Shown: piece by piece, positions 1 to 8,799 of the stretch
How positions within the stretch are numbered: the first letter of the stretch is position 1
Layout: each line of letters starts with the position of its first letter
NCBI GenBank assembly: GCA_043381765.1
Contig: JBHJMP010000421.1
Coordinates: 1 to 27,306 of the forward strand
Direction of reading: 5' to 3'
Source of the DNA: Collodictyon triciliatum
Taxonomy: Eukaryota; CRuMs
Length of the DNA: 27,306 nt
The notes under the pieces: model-generated
What the model was told of the DNA's origin: nothing
Database searches by the model: none
Seen by the model: only the letters and a program-made list of their open reading frames with translations
Position numbers and translations under genes: made by a program

Positions 1-30
1 TTTTTGTTTTTTGTTTTTTTGTTTATTTGT
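1..30. repeat. T-rich simple sequence at left edge
   Basis: Runs of six to seven T are broken by single G residues. The tract could be the pyrimidine part of an intron ending at the AG at 65-66, just before the open frame of the first gene. It carries no coding signal. Confidence 0.5.
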
Positions 31-182
31 TTAACCTGTCATGCTTTAAAAAGAATCAATAGACAGCCAGCTCCGGAGCGCTTCCAAGCAAACAACCACA
101 GACAGAAACACCCAAAGCAGCGCCCACCCCAAACAAACCAGCGCGCATCCTCACCGGAAACAGAGTCTCGGCAAAGTGCACG

Positions 183-1237
183 ATGATCGACGCGTTCATG
201 ATTGCGGGTTTGGACGTCGCCCTGCCTCTGTGCTTCTTTTCGCACGGCTTCACCGCAGACTGGAACGGAATGATGCGAAAGAAGCGCGAGCAGTTTATCC
301 TTGCGCGGCTTTCCATGGACTGGTCCTTCCGCGCCTCGTGTGCGCCGGCCTCTGACCCTCGAAAGCAGGGTGGCCTTGTCCCCGCTGCCGAACCACGGTT
401 CATGCCCTGCCTCGCAAACCCTTGTCTTATCTCTATTCTCTCTATATCTTTTCTTCATCTCCCTTTTTCTCATATCGTTCCATTCCACTTTGTTTCATTT
501 TGTTTCATTCATCTGACTGATGTTGGGACAACAGACAGCCCAACAGCAGCTTCGAAGAAGGCGTCACAGAGCTCCAATCACCGCTGTTTTCGGCAAACAC
601 ACATGCGTACTGGCGAGCACAGCACGGGTTCTTTCAATTCACTTTGTTGTATTCATCATGATGGTTTGAATGCTGTGTGGTACACTCACTTTCGTATGGT
701 GCGTGTGTTTGGGACTCTTATCGGGCGATTGACTCAGTCGTATAACAGGACCGCCTTGATTGTAATCACAGCACAGGAGGAAAACGTCCTTCTTGTGTCG
801 CAGTTTCTCAAAGCAATGAGCATCTCCCTCAACGAAACGTTCAAGACAAACGTCTTTTTTTCTCCGCTGGAGGTTTTTTTTTCTTTCATCCCTTTCTATC
901 TATTTTTCCTCCCTTTCTTCCTTAATCAGCATTCCATTTGGCTTCGTCAACGGCCAAGAAATGCAGCAGCGACTCTCTTTGTGCTCTCTTCCTTTGCTTT
1001 GCCTTTGCGCTTTTGTCCCGTGTTTCTAGTTCTGACCAATACTTGGGCGATTGAATCTCCTGCTATGTATGAGCCTAACTGATGGACTGTGTTTGTGATG
1101 TGATTGGGCAGATGACAACACGCGCAGACGAAGTCCTCGCCAACCTGACGCAGCTTCTTCCGCACGGACATCTGCTCTTCATCAACAACGCATTCCTTCG
1201 CCAACTGCGCAGAAACGCCGATGCCGCACTCGGTTGA
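183..1237 (+). CDS. Unrecognised spliced gene, poss. 5' incomplete
   Basis: I do not recognise this protein. Five exons join with consistent phases: 183-397, 535-627, 749-851, 930-980 and 1112-1237 (TGA). The frame is also open upstream from an AG at 66, so the ATG at 183 may be internal. Exon codons are GC-ending, unlike the T-rich introns. The first exon gives MIDAFMIAGLDVALPLCFF, a hydrophobic stretch. The third contains ALIVITAQEENVLLVSQFL. The last ends LLPHGHLLFINNAFLRQL, faintly like the segment behind the kinase core of ABC1/ADCK proteins, but no ABC1 kinase motif is visible, so I do not assign that family. After the TGA the same frame stays open to about 1300, and further open stretches run to a TAA at 1479, so the true 3' end is uncertain. 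The gene converges on NDUFA9. Confidence 0.42.
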
Positions 1238-1647
1238 GACGCAGACTCACTCCAGAAACACCGGACACGACACCGCCTCCTTGTGTATTTCGGTGGATTC
1301 TCAGATGTTTTCACGGCACTTTCGTTTTTCCTCTTTCTTTCTCTGTTTTTTCTTCTTCTCAGTTCGTCCCTGTCCTTCTCCGGCGGTTCGTTGTCGTCGT
1401 CAGCGTGATGGGAGGAACAAGCATATGGGACGCTTTTCATTTCTCCACAGAAGAAATATACAGGAGGAAAGAGAAATAAAGATACGCAGCGAAGGGAATG
1501 AAGAGACGAGGACACGGCGAACGAGCCTCTTTCTTTCTTTCGTCCTCTTGTTTCTATCGTCTTGTTTCAGAAGAAACCTGGACGAGCGGCTTCTGCACAG
1601 TTTAATCAAGGGTGAAAGAGGGAGTGAGAGAGAGCGACTCGTTCAGC
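1238..1647 (+). other. Unassigned stretch between convergent genes
   Basis: The stretch holds two fragments that could be coding on the plus strand. One follows the AG at 1361-1362 and ends at a TAA at 1477-1479 (reads SIWDAFHFSTEEIY). The other, after the AG at 1568-1569, is an acidic/basic stretch running to 1679 that overlaps the NDUFA9 terminal exon. Neither can be joined to the upstream exons with confidence. The region also has long CT-rich runs and must contain both 3' ends. Confidence 0.35.
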
Positions 1648-1803
1648 TTATTTCGCGTGGGGCGGATTTGGGTCTTTGATCAACTTCGAGTTGAACTCGG
1701 AGAAGTGGATTGGGCGGCGGTGTCGCTTCAGCAGAGCTGTGAAGAGGATTTCGTCCAGCACGGTCGGCTCCACACCAAGGTCGTTGATGGTCAGGGCGTT
1801 TTC

Positions 1804-1847
<44 letters not shown>

Positions 1848-4217
1848 CTGGCGAATCTTTGATGTGTATCACTCCATTACCACCAACAAGAAGGTCCTGA
1901 CGATCAACGACAACTCCGTCGCGGGTCATGTAAGGGAACGGGAACTTTTCGAGGACTCCAGCCACGGCACTGAAGTGATTGCGATTGCGATTGCGGTTAG
2001 GAATGATGTTGATATTTACTTAGAATGCAGCAGAGAACGAGACCATGGTATGTGTAATAATGCTTAAAATAAAATCGTTAGGATTCAATATTGCAAAGAT
2101 ATGAGAGGTAACGCAAACACCCAGGTAATACAGCGGGAAAGTTACAGTAATCGGTATATAGTTTCATCAAGGTATGAGACGGAGTTGAGGTCTGCATATG
2201 TGTATGCATTTGTAGGCGATTTGATTGATTCACTACTCAATGATAGGAGCGGGCATATTGACAAGGTTGCGGCGAAGACCAGTCATGGCATAGACAATAT
2301 CGACAAGTTCCTTGATGGTGTATGTTGCGGGTCCTCCGAGTTCGTAGGTGTTTCCAGTTGTGTTTGGGTTGCGGAGGGCGGCGACGGCAGCAGCAGCAAC
2401 ATCGACCACCTGTGCAAACGTTATTCAAAGAAGAAAAAAAAAGGGAAAAAAAGGGGAAAAAAGGGAAAAAAGGAAAAAGAGGGGAAAAAAGGGAAAGGGA
2501 AAGGGAAAAAGGAAAATCCAAACAAACATAGATTGGCTGGCGAGCGGCAGCGCCTTCGTTGTGGAAAGGAACTATGGGGATTGTGCGGGCGAGGAATCCG
2601 AAGCGGTTGAGGAAGCGGTCTTCAAATCCAAGCATGAGTGATGGGCGAAGGATGGTTGCCTGAGGAAATGCATCTCGCACGGCATTTTCACCCTCGGCCT
2701 GAAGTTTGTAATTTGTTGATATTGTGGCAAAAATAAATAATTAATTATATGAAAAAGTCAGGCTAATATCGGTTGTGGATAGAGGAGAGGCGAACCTTTG
2801 TGCGCAGCTGGGCGGATGGTGAGTTAATGTCAGCTCCGAGCATGGAGACATGAATGAGGCGCTCGACTCCAATTTCAGTGGAAATCTGAGTTGTTTTTTA
2901 AATAAATGTGTTCAGTTAATTTACTCATGAATTTGAGATTATGAGTCAGATTTATACTGATGCGTTTGGAAGCAAACGTGGATTAGATAAGCGATTTGGG
3001 AGAAGTGGAAAAATGCGGACCCTTAAGATATAGATAAGTAAACATGGCGCTAACCTGGGCGATTTCGCGGGCAATTTTGACGTTGACATCGTCCAGGGTG
3101 TAGTTTTTTGTTTCGTATTCGCGACCAATGAGATTGATGACGCAGTTTGCGTTGCGCATGACCTTAAGGTCATATGAACGAGAGTGAATGATACAAAAAA
3201 AACACTAATTTGAACATTGCTTTTGGTTAAAAGTATTGTTGATTTCAACCATTGTAATTGATTACTGCATGCCTAGGAAATATGACACATATTGGATAGA
3301 AATGATGTCTTCTTTGTTTATGAAGAATGTATATTAGGTGAACATATTTGTAGAGAGGTGGTTATAGAGAAAGAACGAAAGGAAATAGATACGAGTGAGA
3401 CAATACAAAAAAAAAAACGAAAAAAACATACATCACGAATAGACTCTTTGTCCTTGGGATCAAACTCGAGCGGCACAATCTGACCCAAATCGCCCATGAT
3501 TTTCAAGTGGCGAGTCTCATGAGGATCACCGCGGTAAGGAACGATGACCTGACAACCGGAGGGTAATAAAAAAAGAAAGGAAAAGTGATTAAGCAAGCAA
3601 GCGAACAGCCAAACAAGCAATCCAGACTTCGACACATACAAGACACGTTCCATTTCAAAACAAAGTTTAAGTAGCATTCAATAGTTACTTAATGACTTTT
3701 TTTCTCATGATTTTACGATACTGCAGCACTTGTTATTTAAAATTTAATAATAATAATAATCATAATAATAATAAGAGGGTATAGAAGACAAGACATCGAG
3801 AAAAAAAGGATTATTGCAGGTTGCTCTAACCTGAGAGCCGATCTTGCCGAGTCGATTCACCACATAGCGCCCGAGAAAGCCTGTGGCTCCGAAAACGGCG
3901 CAGACAATGCCGCTGACGGAAGAGCGGCCGCCGGTGCCGTAGCGTTCGTGGAATCCGCGCACAGGGACGAAGTGGCGGGCGGCAATTGTGTGGTTGACTC
4001 CTGCACAAGTGAATCAGCGCGAGTGAATCAGCGTTTAGTCCATCGGTCTCTGCGAGTGCCTTTGAGGAGGATTGCAGGAAGGCGCAGTGATCAAGAGAAA
4101 AGCGGGAAGGAAAGGGCGCAAAGGCGGTTTGTCGGGGTGGAAGAAAAGCGGACGGAGATTTGGCTACTCGGGATGCAGACCTTGGAGGGCTTTTGTGAGC
4201 GGCTGGACCGACTGCAT
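1648..4217 (-). CDS. NDUFA9: NDUFA9, complex I 39-kDa subunit
   Basis: Accessory subunit of mitochondrial NADH:ubiquinone oxidoreductase. It belongs to the atypical short-chain dehydrogenase family and binds NADPH structurally at the matrix-membrane junction. Eight exons in transcript order, all GT-AG and frame-consistent: 4217-4181, 4000-3831, 3548-3432, 3162-3055, 2885-2796, 2698-2528, 2409-2237 and 1969-1648 (TAA). They encode about 395 residues (human about 377). Exon 2 has the Rossmann glycine motif GATGFLGR. Then follow VIVPYRGD and [34 protein letters not shown], and [16 protein letters not shown], all in the family order. The N terminus [13 protein letters not shown] is followed by a basic stretch before the Rossmann fold, compatible with mitochondrial import. 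The oddity is 13 Ser near residues 332-344, encoded by a triplet repeat. The gene lies 355 bp downstream of FDXR on the same strand. Confidence 0.95.
1804..1844 (-). repeat. In-frame trinucleotide repeat (poly-Ser) in NDUFA9
   Basis: A pure GAT run on the plus strand reads as TCA serine codons in NDUFA9 and gives 13 Ser between the IHIKDSPGK and [10 protein letters not shown] segments. Conserved sequence resumes in frame on both sides, so it expands a loop rather than breaking the gene. Confidence 0.9.
2426..2515. repeat. Purine-rich G/A tract in NDUFA9 intron 6
   Basis: GGGAAAAAA-type units fill most of the 118-bp intron 2410-2527. On the transcribed sense strand the tract is C/T-rich and ends shortly before the CACAG acceptor, so it probably serves as an oversized polypyrimidine tract. 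Confidence 0.8.
3746..3774. repeat. AAT microsatellite in NDUFA9 intron 2
   Basis: A short interrupted AAT/ATA run lies in the intron 3549-3830, between the exon with the Rossmann motif and the next exon. It has no coding role. Confidence 0.8.
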
Positions 4218-4572
4218 TCTTTCGCGAGAGTGGAAAACCTGCGTTTTTTTTTTCTTTTAGTTGTCTCTGTGTTGGTGTTTTTGTTTTGTTTATGTTTTGT
4301 TTATGTTCTGCTTTGGTTTTTGGCGATTCTGATTGGGGTGATTAGAACTGATCAAGCGGATTCACGCTTTCAATGTGGTGTCCAAATAATCTCGATTTAA
4401 GAAACTCCGTTTGTCCATATTTGGTATCAGCACGAATAAATTTATTCATACCTAAAAAGAGGGACAAGGGCTGTAAGTCAGAACTTGTATTTTGGTTCTA
4501 AATCACTATTTTTATCCTTTTTTTTTAACTCTCAAATAGGAGTGCCGCTGTGCTTACATTTCTTTTCTTCCT
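4218..4572. other. NDUFA9-FDXR intergenic region
   Basis: This 355-bp gap separates the FDXR stop from the NDUFA9 start. It holds repeated GTTTT-like units around 4270-4320 and A/T-rich sequence. It must contain the FDXR 3' end and the NDUFA9 promoter. I see no additional gene. Confidence 0.6.
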
Positions 4573-6907
4573 TCACTGTTGCACCTCTTTTGCGGCCCTT
4601 TTTTCAGAATCAAGTGCCTGGAACAACTCTCTGGGTGAGAGAAACTTGGAGCGCACTTTGCCCGTGGCCGCGCCCATCCGGGTCTCCAGGTTGTCGATAA
4701 TCTGCCAGTCGCGGTAAGTAATCACACGATGCCCGCGCTCTGTGAGGAAACGAAGGATGTCATTCTGAGCTGAATTAGGCATTGGGGGGTCTTCAAGGAG
4801 TCCGTCGTTCCAATCCTGCAACAACGCACGGACCGTTTCTTGAGCATCCCATCGATTTGTGCCGATGATTCCAGAAGGCCCGCGTTTGGCCCAGCCGCAG
4901 ACATACACGTTCTTTGCAACTGGTTCTTGAATGGTGGTGTTGAAAACCACACGACCTCCGTTGTTTGCTATTGTTCCCTTCTTTTCGTCAAGCGGGACAC
5001 CCTGTTTCAAGCCCATGAATAATTACAAAACGCGAGTCTCTCCACAATAAATAATTGATGGGAAACACAATATAAGGTATATGATAAGACCCGCTTGAAA
5101 AGGAGATTCATTTATACAACTCAACATATCGGACTGGAACGCTTGAATAGAGGGTACATTAAATATGATTTCAGCAGGGAAACACAAAATTGTTGTATTA
5201 ATCAGGACACAGACAAACCGGTATTTTGGCGCATTTGTAGCCGATGCTTTGCACAATCATTTCGCAGGCGATATCCTTTGTGATACCGGTTGAAACAGCG
5301 CGCGGATTTGCTATGTCACCCTCCAGTTTTGTCCTCTCCACCACTAGCGAGTTGATAACTGATGCCTTCTCATTTCGCCCCATGCGAATCCCAAGCGGGC
5401 TGGCATAAAAGTGCAGATGCACATACCGCACATCGGCGTTGGCTTCGGCCAGGAAAAGCTGGCGTTGTTTTGCGATTGACTGCAGAAGCTCGTATTGGCG
5501 GCGGCGAGGTCGGTCGGTCTTCAAGAGGGCTTCGGAGGCTGAATCAAGAACCTGCATAGGATTTGGACAAGTTTACCATCAAACATAATATTATGGATTA
5601 CAAACATTCTTTTCGAAACAGTTGGGGCTGATTGTATGAACGAATGAGACAAAATCAATATTCAGACAGATAAAAGTGAAGAAGCATCACGTGAGAATTC
5701 GAATCTGCAAAGAGAGGTAGATATTGTACGAAATCCCTTTTTTTCTTTTTCTTTTTCTTTTTGAGGAAGCGACTAGTTCAGATCTACTTAGAATGTGTAG
5801 ATGATGCAAAAACCACGGAGGACCCCACCATCCACAATTTATACTCACCAAGTCATTCGAATCCACCAACAGCCGCACTGATGGAATCGAAGCCAACTCC
5901 CGCAACTCTGCAATCGTGTATGCCGCCTGCAAAGGCCCGCGTCTGGCCACCAAATGAACATGCTTCACTGCACGACAGCGCAGAAACTCAAGTGCCACCG
6001 GCGATATGTCAGTGCCCGCCAAATCCTCGACAGGGCGCGTCATGATTCGAGCCACGTCCAGGGCCACATTGCCAACTCCCACAATGGCCACGGAGCCGAC
6101 GCCCCTCCACCAAGCAACATTCTCATCTGCAACACGAAAGCTTGCATCAAACGAACCCATCAGCGCTGCGTAATCCGGATGCCCGTTGACGAACGCGACC
6201 CATTCACGAGCGGATAGAATGCGAGGAAAGAGTGATGATGATGGTGATGACGGTGATGATGATGACGGTGATGATGATGATGGTGATGATGACGGTGATG
6301 ATGATGACGGTGATGATGATGATGGTGATGATGGTGATGATGGTGATGATGGTGATGATGGTGATGATAGTGATGATGATGATGGTGATGATGATGATGG
6401 TGATGATGATGGTGATGATGATGGTGATAGTGATGATGACGTTTCAGAGATGACAGGCAACTCCATGGACCGATCAGCATCCGCCCCAGAAGCCAGGATC
6501 ACTGCGTGGTATCGCCTGCACAGCTCAGCGAGTGTGACATCGGCCCCGAGTGAGACATTCCCCAGGAAGCGCACCTTCTCGTGGGAAAGGACACGCGTGA
6601 AACGCTGCTCGGCCTGCTTCACTTCGGGATGGTCGGGCGCAACGCCGTAGCGAACGAGTCCAAAAGGCGTCGGGAGCTTCTCAAACAGATCAAGTGTGCA
6701 GCGCGTGGTTGCGCCCAGCAGCGAATCGGCTGCGTAGAGACCGGACGGCCCGCTTCCGACTATGGCCACGCGCAGCAGTCGCGGATTCGAGTCGGCCGCA
6801 GAGGCGGAGAAAGCGTTTGCCTCTGCTGTGCTTTGCGGGCGGACAGTTGGAAAGACGCGGCTCTTTGGCCGTCGCAGATGCCCATGCAGAAGCGAGAGGA
6901 GTCGCAT
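4573..6907 (-). CDS. FDXR: NADPH:adrenodoxin oxidoreductase, mitochondrial
   Basis: Flavoenzyme that passes electrons from NADPH to mitochondrial ferredoxin for Fe-S cluster assembly and related pathways. Three exons: 6907-5849, 5551-5219 and 5001-4573 (TGA), frame-consistent, about 606 residues. The N terminus MRLLSLLHGHLRRPKSR is a typical mitochondrial presequence. The FAD site is VAIVGSGPSGLYAADSLL near residue 47, followed by KLPTPFGLVRYGVAPDHP. The NADP site VAIVGVGNVALDVARI is near residue 270, followed by VHLVARRGPLQAAYTIAELR. The last exon carries the C-terminal signature with CGWAKRGPSGIIGTNRWDA. The enzyme is longer than the human one (about 490) mostly because of a roughly 70-residue Ser/Pro tract at residues 157-226, in the loop between LASGADADRSMELPV and ILSAREWV. 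The start lies 15 bp from an 8-bp tandem repeat. Confidence 0.96.
6232..6439 (-). repeat. In-frame GAT/GGT array (Ser/Pro tract) in FDXR
   Basis: About 208 bp of imperfect trinucleotide repeat, GATGATGGT-like on plus, are read in FDXR as SSP-type repeats. The frame is kept across the whole array. The other two frames give long His or Asp runs that are artefacts. Confidence 0.92.
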
Positions 6908-6921
6908 GAAGACGGCGTTCT

Positions 6922-7020
6922 ATGTCTTTGTGTGTCTTTGTGTCTTTGTGTCTTTGTGTCTTTGTGTCTTTGTGTCTTTGTGTCTTTGTGTCTTTGTGTG
7001 TCTTTGTGTCTTTGTGTCTT
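6922..7020. repeat. 8-bp tandem repeat upstream of FDXR
   Basis: Units of TGTCTTTG, with occasional 10-bp variants, repeat about 12 times. The array fills most of the 144 bp between the FDXR start codon and the stop codon of the giant membrane gene, so it forms the FDXR 5' leader or promoter and possibly the neighbour's 3' UTR. Confidence 0.9.
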
Positions 7021-7051
7021 TATGGTTTCTGAGCTGTTCAAGGTGTTTGGT

Positions 7052-8799
7052 CTACGCTTCGCCCGACGACTCAAGGCGGCTCCAGAGGCTGCCGTGGGAA
7101 GACACTTTGTTCCAGAAGTCTTTGAAGCGCCATTTGAAGTCGGTGCGGAGGGAGTAGAGGAGGAAAAGACAGGGAGCAGCCTGTTTGGCTTGATGTGTGA
7201 GTATGCGTTGGCGAGAACTCATGTGCGTCTGGCAAAGGGCTTCTCAGTAAAGGGGCTTACCTCGAAGAGCAGGAACGGGATGATGGCCACCCATATGCTT
7301 TCGGTGTCGTAGATGAGGGTGAGAAGCACATACCCGGATTGAAGGAAGAAGGCCAGGCTGCATATCATCGCCACGATGCCGACCTGTGTTTTGTGGAATT
7401 GAGTCGGCAAATAGACATAGACATAGACGTAGACATAGATGTAGATGTAGATGTAGATGTAGATGTAGATGTAGATGTAGATGTAGATGTAGATGTAGAT
7501 GTAGATGTAGATGTAGATGTAGATGTAGATGTAGAAGTAGATGTAGATGTAGATGTAGATGTAGATGTAGATGTAGATGTAGATGTAGATGTGGATGTAG
7601 ATGTGGATGTAGATGTGGATGTAGATGTGGATGTAGATGTAGATATAGACGTATCATAACCAATCCTTCTTTCTTTTTTCTCTTTTTTTATTTTAGAAAA
7701 TAGTGTGAGATTTTATGTCACTTATTTTTCTTTTACCTACCTTTATTGCGACGACTTTGCGGGGGCCCGGCTTGTCTGATGCGATGCTGAAGGAGAGCTT
7801 GTAATAAATTTTCCTTCCGTATAGCACAAACCCCAGCGATATACACAAGGACAGCAGGGCCAAGTAAGAGTAATAGATGCACTTTAAAACAAAACTCGCT
7901 TCCTGCCGATGCAATGGAAAAAGAGAACAAAGTGAATTGGTCAATTTTAGGTAATCAATCAGGAAGTGAGATGAACCATCTGTCCTTCAATCAAGATTAT
8001 ATCAAAGAATTCATTATAGTCACGTATATTTGTTAAATTGAACGGAAATGGGAGGTGGAAAAGTCAGGTAATTGAATATATGAGAACATCGCCCAGCGTC
8101 GCTTCCAGTATGACGATGAAAATAAAAATGGCATAAGTGGTAGCGTTGGAAATATAATATGGCTTCTTGAATGTGTCCGATGACAAGTCCATATTCATGG
8201 ACTCTGAGGATAATTCTGCCCTAAGATTTTCAATGAAGCGTGAAGATAGGGAACAACACAGGAGAAAATAAAATATGGCAGCTGTGTTATAACGTCAGAA
8301 GTAGGAGATGTGTTGAAAAGTTCAAATTACCACAGTATCACCAGCGTTGTATATGCTGAATAAAATATCATGCGGGGGGCATCATAGAGGAAAAGTTGAG
8401 TTCCAGATCCCTCGTTGATGCCGTCGTTTATAAATACTGCGAGGTAAGCGATGCGGACTAGTATTTAAGTGTCAGAAATTATTATACGACTATTGGCTGT
8501 AGAAAAAAATCTCAGTGCAAGGACATTAAAAAAAAATAGATGCGAATTTCATATTATTTCAGAATGATTGATGGAGAACAGAAAAGGAGATAAAGCGTGA
8601 TTATATATGTATCAAATGTATATATAAAAAGGAAATATTCCTCACATATGGAAAATAGAGCTATTTGTATGTAAACTAGTCTCTGAATTAATCTCTTTTT
8701 TGTTAAGATTGCAGCAATAGATTTGGCGACCGAGAAAATACAAACAAAGGAGAAGGTTGATATGGCCAAATAGACGGCTATGTGCTGGTGTATTTCATC
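7052..8799 (-). other. Seven-transmembrane TOM1/GPR137-like domain
   Basis: Exons 27-32 encode seven hydrophobic segments: [110 protein letters not shown] and [17 protein letters not shown]. The aromatic/acidic end of helix 3 and the LGF-LYGRK pattern after helix 5 match the plant TOM1 and animal GPR137 group as I know it. The tail after helix 7 is about 30 residues and basic. Confidence 0.78.

Noticed and set aside
1112-1237. ABC1/ADCK atypical kinase assignment for the left-hand gene
   Set aside because: One segment is faintly similar to the region behind the kinase core, but no KxGQ, His-Gly-Asn or DHG-like core motif is present in the visible exons.
6160-6480. Long His-rich and Asp/Gly-rich open frames over the GAT/GGT array
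   Set aside because: They are alternative frames of the triplet array. The FDXR frame alone connects to conserved enzyme sequence on both sides.
6922-7020. Possible CRISPR array
   Set aside because: The units are contiguous 8-bp repeats without unique spacers, and the surrounding genes are eukaryotic with introns.
7244-7663. His/Leu and Asp/Val repeat frames across the hexamer array
   Set aside because: The array lies in an intron whose flanking exons join in phase and match the 7TM family pattern. The frames exist only because a 6-bp unit leaves every frame open.
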